Shown piece after piece: positions 58,953-64,000 of a DNA stretch of 64,000 bases. The notes beneath the pieces were generated by a model. The model ran no database searches and was not told the origin of the DNA. It was given only the letters and a program-made list of their open reading frames with translations. Where the stretch lies: positions 1,178,001-1,242,000 of the forward strand of contig NZ_CP114786.1 in the NCBI RefSeq assembly GCF_027359675.1, read 5' to 3'. Position 1 is the first letter of the stretch, and every line of letters begins with the position of its first letter. The position numbers were made by a program, and so were the translations under genes. The DNA is from Roseibium sp. Sym1. Its GTDB lineage: Bacteria; Pseudomonadota; Alphaproteobacteria; Rhizobiales; Stappiaceae.

Positions 58953-59618
58953 CTATTCCGGAAAAGTCGCCTCGACAACCTCGCCGGTCCTGCCGACATG
59001 GCGCTTCATCAGCCGGCCGCAGAGTTCCGCGTCGCCGGCCTCAAGCGCATCCATGATCCGATTGTGCTCCTCCATCGCTTCCGCCCAGCGGTCATTCCCG
59101 GCAAGTGCCTGATAGCGGAAATGGCGGGCACGGATCATCAGCGCGGAGTGCGTTTCGATCAGGATCGCGTTGCCCGAGAGCTCGACGATCCGAAGGTGGA
59201 TCTGGTGGTTCAATGCAAAATACTGATGTCTCTCTCCTGCGGCATGATGCTTTGCCATCTTGTCGTGCAAAGCCTTCAAACGCTTGAATTCCAAAGGCTT
59301 TATCGTACGAGCGGTGATTTCGGCCGCCAGCATTTCAAGGCTGGACATCACTTCAAACAGCTGCCTGAGTTCCTCGGGTGTCACCTTGGAAACCCGTGCG
59401 CCCCGGTTGGGCTGATGCTCAATCAGCCCTTCGTGGATGAGCGTCTTGATCGCCTCGCGCAACGGCGTGCGAGAGACGTTCAGTTTTTCGCACAGCGCCG
59501 TCTCCACGATCCGTTCGCCATCCTTGAGGCGCCCGTCGAGGATCAGCGCCCTGAGATGATCGGCCACGTCCTGATGGAGCTGCGTGCGTCTGAATGGTGG
59601 TGAAGATGCAAGTGCCAT
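58953..59618 (-). CDS. GntR-family regulator, FadR/FCD subfamily
   Basis: A 221-residue regulator with an N-terminal winged helix (ERIVETALCEKLNVSRTPLREAIKTL) and a C-terminal FCD domain with metal-binding His/Asp positions (HQIHLRIVELSGN, EEHNRIMDALEAGD, MKRHV). It lies 81 bases upstream of dctP on the same strand and probably controls the TRAP/amidase/hydratase unit through the palindrome at 59717-59731. Confidence 0.94.
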   Translation of the reverse strand: MALASSPPFRRTQLHQDVADHLRALILDGRLKDGERIVETALCEKLNVSRTPLREAIKTLIHEGLIEHQPNRGARVSKVTPEELRQLFEVMSSLEMLAAEITARTIKPLEFKRLKALHDKMAKHHAAGERHQYFALNHQIHLRIVELSGNAILIETHSALMIRARHFRYQALAGNDRWAEAMEEHNRIMDALEAGDAELCGRLMKRHVGRTGEVVEATFPE

Positions 59619-59969
59619 AATTTTTTTTGAATCGGGTTGAATACAAATTCATTCTGCCAGAAAGCACCAGAAAGGCAAAACGGAAATGCCTATATATCAA
59701 CCTCTTATGATGAAATTGTATACAGTATACAGAATTCAGACAACAAACCTGACAGGCCGGTTCGCAATCGCGCGCTGATCGTCTCCGGAATTGGCGTTTG
59801 TTTTCAGGCGGTTGATTTCCGCCGTCGTGCCATGGCGGGCAACTGGCCCGGCTGTTGCTTTGTTCCTGCAATGCAAGAAACCGCGAGTGGACCAGGAACA
59901 ATGGCGATCGAAATCAGCAAGACGACCAGGCGCCAGTTACGCGCGCTCGCGGAGCCGCCGGCGTGCGAA
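59619..59969. other. Intergenic region with GntR promoter
   Basis: About 350 bases with no supported gene. The left half is AT-rich and carries the palindrome at 59717-59731 upstream of the first GntR gene; the right half is GC-rich sequence after the second GntR gene in which I recognise nothing. Confidence 0.55.
59717..59731. promoter_or_regulatory. FadR/GntR-type operator
   Basis: TGTATACAGTATACA is a perfect 15-base palindrome around a central A, about 99 bases before the GntR gene start. It has the style of FCD-class GntR operators and probably mediates autoregulation of the regulator-TRAP unit. Confidence 0.6.
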
Positions 59970-60671
59970 CTAGCTTGCGAAAATGGACGCGAAGTCCTGC
60001 GGCGCGCTGACGGCGTCCTGAAGACTGAGGCGGTGCTCGACATGGGCAAAGTGGGAATGGGACAGGGCAATCGCCCTTTCGGGATCCCGCGCGCGCAAGG
60101 CCTCGACGATCTCGGCATGCTCGTCGACGCCGCAGGCAGACTGGTTGGCCTGTTCGTAAAGCGACACCATGATCGACGACCGGCTCAGCAGGTCGCGGAT
60201 GAACCGGGACAGCTCGTCGTTGCCGAGCATGTCCACCAGAAGGATGTGAAACCGGCCCGACAACTGGACGGAGCGCGGGCGGTCCCCCTGCACCGCCGCA
60301 TCGCGTTCCTGGTCGAGATGCGCTTCCAGTTTCGCCAGCATCTCCTCGGTAACGGACTGGCACAACCGCATGAGCACACCGGACTCAAGCACCCTGTGAG
60401 CTTCGTAAACAGCCTTGATCTCATCCGCGGACGGGCGCGGCACCCACGCCCCCCGGTTGGGAATGATCTCGATACGGCGCTCTGCCGCGAGACGGTGAAG
60501 GGCCTTCCTGACGCGTTCGCGCGAGACTTCCAGCGCCTCCGCAAGCTTGTGCTCGGCAAGCTTGCTGCCCGCCTTGAGCTTGCCCTCCATGAGCGCCGAG
60601 GAAATGCGCCCGTAGACGGTCTCGTCGAGATCCGGAGTTGCCTTTGCACCGCGTCTCAAACCTTTTGCCAC
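59970..60671 (-). CDS. GntR-family regulator, FCD subfamily (second)
   Basis: A 233-residue regulator with an N-terminal winged helix (AEHKLAEALEVSRERVRKALHRL) and FCD effector domain (SGRFHILLVDMLGND, DEHAEIVEAL, HSHFAHVEH). I place the start at GTG 60671 (GGAAG upstream) because the upstream ATGs at 60728 and 60707 lie inside TGTGCACA operator copies and lack ribosome sites; the longer forms would add a basic N-terminus of 19 or 12 residues. Divergent from the Pot-type importer, which it probably controls. Confidence 0.88.
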   Translation of the reverse strand: MAKGLRRGAKATPDLDETVYGRISSALMEGKLKAGSKLAEHKLAEALEVSRERVRKALHRLAAERRIEIIPNRGAWVPRPSADEIKAVYEAHRVLESGVLMRLCQSVTEEMLAKLEAHLDQERDAAVQGDRPRSVQLSGRFHILLVDMLGNDELSRFIRDLLSRSSIMVSLYEQANQSACGVDEHAEIVEALRARDPERAIALSHSHFAHVEHRLSLQDAVSAPQDFASIFAS

Positions 60672-60698
60672 GATCTTCCGCTTCTTCTGTTTGAATTT

Positions 60699-60706
60699 TG
60701 TGCACA
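60699..60706. promoter_or_regulatory. TGTGCACA operator copy 1
   Basis: The palindrome TGTGCACA within TTTTGTGCACATT, 28 bases upstream of the proposed regulator start. It is one of three copies between the divergent regulator and importer genes. Confidence 0.6.
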
Positions 60707-60721
60707 TTATAGATCTAAAAA

Positions 60722-60729
60722 TGTGCACA
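60722..60729. promoter_or_regulatory. TGTGCACA operator copy 2
   Basis: TGTGCACA within ATGTGCACAAAA, in inverted flank arrangement to copy 1 with the centres 23 bases apart. Confidence 0.6.
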
Positions 60730-60800
60730 AAATTTGATTCAAGAATTCCTGCCTGCCGAGAGGTTACTTAACATGCTGAAAAAAATAATAAAAACAAAAA

Positions 60801-60808
60801 TGTGCACA
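60801..60808. promoter_or_regulatory. TGTGCACA operator copy 3
   Basis: TGTGCACA within AATGTGCACAATT, about 60 bases before the binding-protein gene of the importer, in a position to block or activate its promoter. Confidence 0.6.
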
Positions 60809-60867
60809 ATTGGCCCTTCCCTTGCATAACCGACCTGGCCTGACTTCCCAATGGTGGAGAAAGTATC

Positions 60868-61911
60868 ATGATTAGCAAGACTACCTTTACCCGCAGAAGC
60901 GCTCTGAAAATCGGTGCGGCCGCGCTCGGCACGCTGGCGACACCGGCAATCGTACGCGCACAGACCAAGGAAATGATCGTCGGCTGTGCCGGTGGCCATG
61001 TCGGCTGGATGGAAAAGGCCGTCCTGCCGCTGTTCGAGGCCAAATACGATTGCAAGGTGATCCTCGAAGGCACCAAGTCCTCGGTCAATCTCGAAAAGAT
61101 GCGGTCCAACAAGGACAAGCCCTATCTTTCGGTGGTGATGATGGACGATCCCGTCCTTATCCAGGCCGTTGAGGAACAACTGATTGAAAAGCTTGATCCG
61201 TCCTCGATCGGCAACCTGGGCGCCATCAAGGACAACGCGATTCACATGGACGGCATGTGGGCCAATTACCAGCAGCCCTGGTGCGGCGTCGCCTTCAACA
61301 CCGGCTCGGTCGAGGAGGTTCCCTCGTGGGAGGCGCTGTGGGATCCGGCCTACAAGGGCAAGGTCATCATCCCGTCCCTGCAGAACACCGAAGGCCTCTG
61401 GACGTTCTTCTTCGCGGCGCATCTGGCAACCGGCAAACCGCTCGAGGAAGCCCAGTATGACGTCGACGCCGCCTTTGCCAAACTCGCGGAACTGAAATCG
61501 AACCTGCTCACGATCTATACCAAGATGCCGCCAAGCTTCAATTTGCTGGAACAGGGCGAAGCGTCCCTTCTTGCAGGCTCGTTCTCCTCCATCGCCATCC
61601 CGCGCAAGCTCGAAGGCGCTCCCGTCGACCTGGCCGCCCCCAAGGAAGGCATTGGCGCCATGCCGTCGGGTATCGCCCGGGTCCTGGGTGGTCCGGAAGA
61701 AGAGCTGGCACTGGCCTTTGTCAACGAAATGCTCGGACCGGACCTGCAGGGCGCCATGATCAAGGAGACCTTCGCCCTTCCGACGAACACCTCTGTTGCC
61801 GCCGGAGAGGGCGTGCCGACGGACGTCAAGGCGTTCTCACCGGACTGGGGCGCGGTGTCCAAGAACCGGCGCGACTGGATCGAACGTTTCGACCGCGAGA
61901 TTGCGGCTTGA
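60868..61911 (+). CDS. Extracellular solute-binding protein (spermidine/putrescine or Fe-type, PotD-like), Tat exported
   Basis: A 347-residue protein with a twin-arginine signal (TFTRRSALKIGAAALGTLA, cleavage after VRA) and family features NTEGLWTFFFAAH, FNTGSVEEVPSWEALWDPAYKGKV. It belongs to the SBP_bac_1/6 group serving PotABC-like importers. The actual ligand is unknown. A GGAGA site precedes ATG. First gene of the plus unit with ATPase and two permeases. Confidence 0.92.
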   Translation: MISKTTFTRRSALKIGAAALGTLATPAIVRAQTKEMIVGCAGGHVGWMEKAVLPLFEAKYDCKVILEGTKSSVNLEKMRSNKDKPYLSVVMMDDPVLIQAVEEQLIEKLDPSSIGNLGAIKDNAIHMDGMWANYQQPWCGVAFNTGSVEEVPSWEALWDPAYKGKVIIPSLQNTEGLWTFFFAAHLATGKPLEEAQYDVDAAFAKLAELKSNLLTIYTKMPPSFNLLEQGEASLLAGSFSSIAIPRKLEGAPVDLAAPKEGIGAMPSGIARVLGGPEEELALAFVNEMLGPDLQGAMIKETFALPTNTSVAAGEGVPTDVKAFSPDWGAVSKNRRDWIERFDREIAA

Positions 61912-61945
61912 GACCCTGGCGCATCCACGAAACGGAACACTGCGA

Positions 61946-63040
61946 ATGACTTCCATGAGTGACGATCCGGGTTATCTGGACGCCAGATCGGTCTCGAAGA
62001 GCTTCCAGGGCACACGTGTCCTGGAAAATCTGGACCTGACGATCGGCAGAGGCGAGTTCGTTTCCCTGCTGGGGCCATCGGGTTGCGGCAAGACAACGCT
62101 TTTGCGCATGATCGCCGGGCTGCTGCCCGTCGACGGCGGTACGATCACTCTGGACGGCAAGGTCATTTCCGGCCTGCCGCCGCACAGGCGCAACGTGGGC
62201 GTGGTCTTCCAGAACTATGCGCTGTTCCCGCACCTGACCGTGGCGGAGAACATTGCCTTTGGCCTGAGGGCCAGAGGTGTTTCCAAACCGGAGGCCGATA
62301 CCACGGTTGCGCGCTTCCTGGACCTGATCAAGCTGCCGGATATCGCCGGGCGTTATCCGTCCGCCCTTTCCGGCGGCCAGCAGCAGCGTGTCGCGGTCGC
62401 CCGCGCCCTTGCGCCGCATCCGGACATCCTGCTTCTTGACGAGCCCTTCAGCGCGCTGGACCGCAAGCTGCGCGAAGGCATGCAAATCGAGCTGAAGTCC
62501 CTTTTGAGGGACCTCGGCATCACCTCCGTTTTCGTCACTCATGACCAGGACGAGGCGCTGGTCATGTCCGACCGGATCGCGGTCATGAATGCGGGCGTCA
62601 TCGAACAGTTCGGTGCCCCCAAGGAGATCTACAAGAACCCGAAATCGCGGTTTGTGCTCGATTTCATAGGCGCGTCTTCCCAGCTTTCCGGCGTGGTCGC
62701 GGCACAGGAAGAAGGCACGCTGTCGGTTCGCGTGGGCGAGACGCGGGTCAGGGTTGCCGGTCACTTCCGCAAGGGGGCGGATGTTGTCGTCGCCATGAGG
62801 CCGGAGGACCTGTCCATCACGGAACACGGAACCACGCCGGACGGGATGAACGTTTTTCCGGTCACGTTGAAGGACCGGATCTATGTCGGTGCCCGGTCGC
62901 ACGCCCTGTTTTCAGGCGCGGGCGGAGAAAAACTCGCAATCGAGCTTTCTCCGGACCTGGCCGATAACCTGAATGTCGGGCAGACCTATTCCGCCGTCTG
63001 GGCGACGGACAAGACGCTCGTTTTTCCGGGGGCGGCATGA
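61946..63040 (+). CDS. PotA-like ABC importer ATP-binding protein
   Basis: A 364-residue ATPase: Walker A GPSGCGKTT, signature LSGGQQQR, Walker B ILLLDEPFSALD, H-loop VTHDQDEAL, then a C-terminal TOBE domain (ASSQLSGVVAA to the end). The ribosome site is weak; an ATG at 61955 is an alternative start. Its stop overlaps the permease start (ATGA). Confidence 0.94.
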   Translation: MTSMSDDPGYLDARSVSKSFQGTRVLENLDLTIGRGEFVSLLGPSGCGKTTLLRMIAGLLPVDGGTITLDGKVISGLPPHRRNVGVVFQNYALFPHLTVAENIAFGLRARGVSKPEADTTVARFLDLIKLPDIAGRYPSALSGGQQQRVAVARALAPHPDILLLDEPFSALDRKLREGMQIELKSLLRDLGITSVFVTHDQDEALVMSDRIAVMNAGVIEQFGAPKEIYKNPKSRFVLDFIGASSQLSGVVAAQEEGTLSVRVGETRVRVAGHFRKGADVVVAMRPEDLSITEHGTTPDGMNVFPVTLKDRIYVGARSHALFSGAGGEKLAIELSPDLADNLNVGQTYSAVWATDKTLVFPGAA

Positions 63041-63882
63041 TGGGCACCGGGGCAAAAGGCAAAGCCGACCGCACCTGGCTCCTGGCCGTTCCCGGTGTCG
63101 GCTATCTCGTGGTGCTCTATGCGCTCCCGCTGGGACTGCTGCTCCTTGCCAGTTTCCGGATCCCGGACGCCTTTACGGTATCCGCCTATGTCGATTTTTT
63201 CGGCGACCCGTTCAACTGGTACATCATCTGGAACACGCTCCGCACCGCTTTGCTCACCTCCGGCATCTGCCTGCTGATCGGCTATCCGGCGGCCTTCGCC
63301 CTGGCCTGGTCGAAAGGGTGGGTTCAGGTCGTGTTCCTGATCTCGCTGATCCTGCCATTGTCCGTCGGCATCGTGGTCAAGGCCTTCGCGTGGACGATCG
63401 TGTTGCGCAGCGACGGTGTCCTGAACCAGACACTGATGATGCTGGGCCTGACGGACGAGCCCGTGCGGCTCATCTTCACCGAGACCGGACTCGTCTTCGG
63501 TGCCGTCAACGTGTTCGTCCCCTTCATGATCATGCCGATCTACTCGGTCATCCGGCTGATGGACCCCAGGCTCCCTGAAGCGGCCAGGACGCTCGGCGGT
63601 TCCCCGCTCTACGTATTCTGGAAGGTCATCGTGCCTCTCACGATTCCTGGCGTCATAGCCGGCATTGCGTTTGTCTTTTCTCTCGCGCTGGCGATGTATG
63701 TGATCCCGACGCTGCTGGTCGGCGAGCGGTTCATGACCCTGTCCCAGCAAATCGCCCGGTCTTATCTGTATCTGCGCAATGAAACCCTGGGCTCGACCGT
63801 CGCGGTCGTCCTGCTGGTGTTCTCGCTGATCGTGATCGTCGCCAGCCAGTGGGTGGCCGGCAAGGTGAGGGCAAACGCATGA
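63037..63882 (+). CDS. PotB-like ABC importer permease
   Basis: A 281-residue permease with six TM helices, N-terminal LLAVPGVGYLVVLYALPLGL and the EAA loop LPEAARTLGGSPLYVFWKVI. Pairs with the next permease; translationally coupled on both sides by ATGA overlaps. Confidence 0.94.
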   Translation: MMGTGAKGKADRTWLLAVPGVGYLVVLYALPLGLLLLASFRIPDAFTVSAYVDFFGDPFNWYIIWNTLRTALLTSGICLLIGYPAAFALAWSKGWVQVVFLISLILPLSVGIVVKAFAWTIVLRSDGVLNQTLMMLGLTDEPVRLIFTETGLVFGAVNVFVPFMIMPIYSVIRLMDPRLPEAARTLGGSPLYVFWKVIVPLTIPGVIAGIAFVFSLALAMYVIPTLLVGERFMTLSQQIARSYLYLRNETLGSTVAVVLLVFSLIVIVASQWVAGKVRANA

Positions 63883-64000
63883 CCTGGACTGAACGCATCG
63901 CAAGGGTCCTCGTCTGGGTGATCGGCTGTGCCGTGTGCATCTACCTCATGGCCCCCCTGTTCGTGACCATCGCGGTTTCCTTCTCCTCTTCGCCCGTGTT
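63879..64000 (+). CDS. PotC-like ABC importer permease, 3' end beyond window
   Basis: The first 40 codons of a second permease, beginning MTWTERIARVLVWVIGC with TM1 (CAVCIYLMAPLFVTIAVSFS). The start overlaps the PotB-like stop (ATGA). The remainder lies outside the window. Confidence 0.85.
   Translation, partial: MTWTERIARVLVWVIGCAVCIYLMAPLFVTIAVSFSSSPV

Noticed and set aside
59804..60118. Minus-strand frame with a hydrophobic stretch (WRLVVLLISIAIVPG)
   Set aside because: Mostly overlaps the second GntR gene in another frame; the hydrophobic part is short and no start or family match is seen.

Overview
The window (GC-rich apart from a few AT-rich promoter islands, with AGGAGG-type ribosome sites and many ATGA start/stop overlaps) looks like the chromosome or a large replicon of an alphaproteobacterium. 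The abundance of TRAP, TTT and Opp/Pot-type importers fits a marine Roseibium/Stappiaceae- or Rhodobacterales-like heterotroph, but this is inferred from gene content only. No rRNA, tRNA or CRISPR array was seen.

Region 1 (1-12465) is a hybrid biosynthetic gene cluster that I cannot match to a known product. Two convergent operons face each other. The plus operon holds the end of a TrpF-like isomerase, a TrpA-like lyase, an AfsA-type double hotdog protein, an FAD amine-oxidase-type enzyme and an MFS exporter. The minus operon holds an EctC-like cupin, a KS-like protein without the catalytic Cys, a complete ketosynthase, an acyl-CoA-dehydrogenase-type flavoenzyme, a stand-alone adenylation enzyme, a free carrier protein, TrpD-like and TrpC-like enzymes and a small degenerate receiver. 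The TrpD-like enzyme keeps its PRPP site but has lost the residues that bind anthranilate, and no TrpB or TrpE is visible. The simplest reading is a 'shadow' tryptophan pathway that builds a pyrrole or fused pyrrole on an acceptor other than anthranilate, coupled to a carrier-bound amino acid oxidation module and a small type II KS pair.

Region 2 (12714-19983) is a seven-gene minus-strand operon: MacB/Lol-type ABC ATPase and permease, Tat-exported LolA-like carrier, outer-membrane barrel, OmpR-type regulator, histidine kinase and a transglutaminase-like protein, closed by an intrinsic terminator. A 14-bp box shared (13 of 14) between its promoter and that of the biosynthetic minus operon links the two regions. 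Region 3 (20088-23369) carries the fossil of an IS21-family element and an ECF42-type sigma factor with its DGPF partner.

Region 4 (23461-26504) is a TctABC tripartite tricarboxylate transporter. Region 5 (27361-45277) is a carbohydrate locus: a ten-gene minus-strand operon (GH38 alpha-mannosidase, LacI regulator, 638-residue solute-binding protein, OppBCDF-like transporter, HAD protein, a large uncharacterised (alpha/alpha)-type enzyme, GH105 hydrolase), a divergent GH28 enzyme and a convergent PHP phosphoesterase. LacI-type palindromes sit at its promoters. Region 6 (45402-53704) pairs a TRAP transporter with acyl-CoA chemistry (MaoC-type dehydratase, CoA ligase, thioesterase, class III CoA-transferase) around an IclR regulator. 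Region 7 (53757-59731) is a GntR-controlled TRAP transporter with amidase and 2-keto-4-pentenoate-hydratase-type enzyme. Region 8 (59970-64000) is a GntR regulator divergent from a spermidine/putrescine-type ABC importer, with three TGTGCACA sites; the last permease gene runs off the window.
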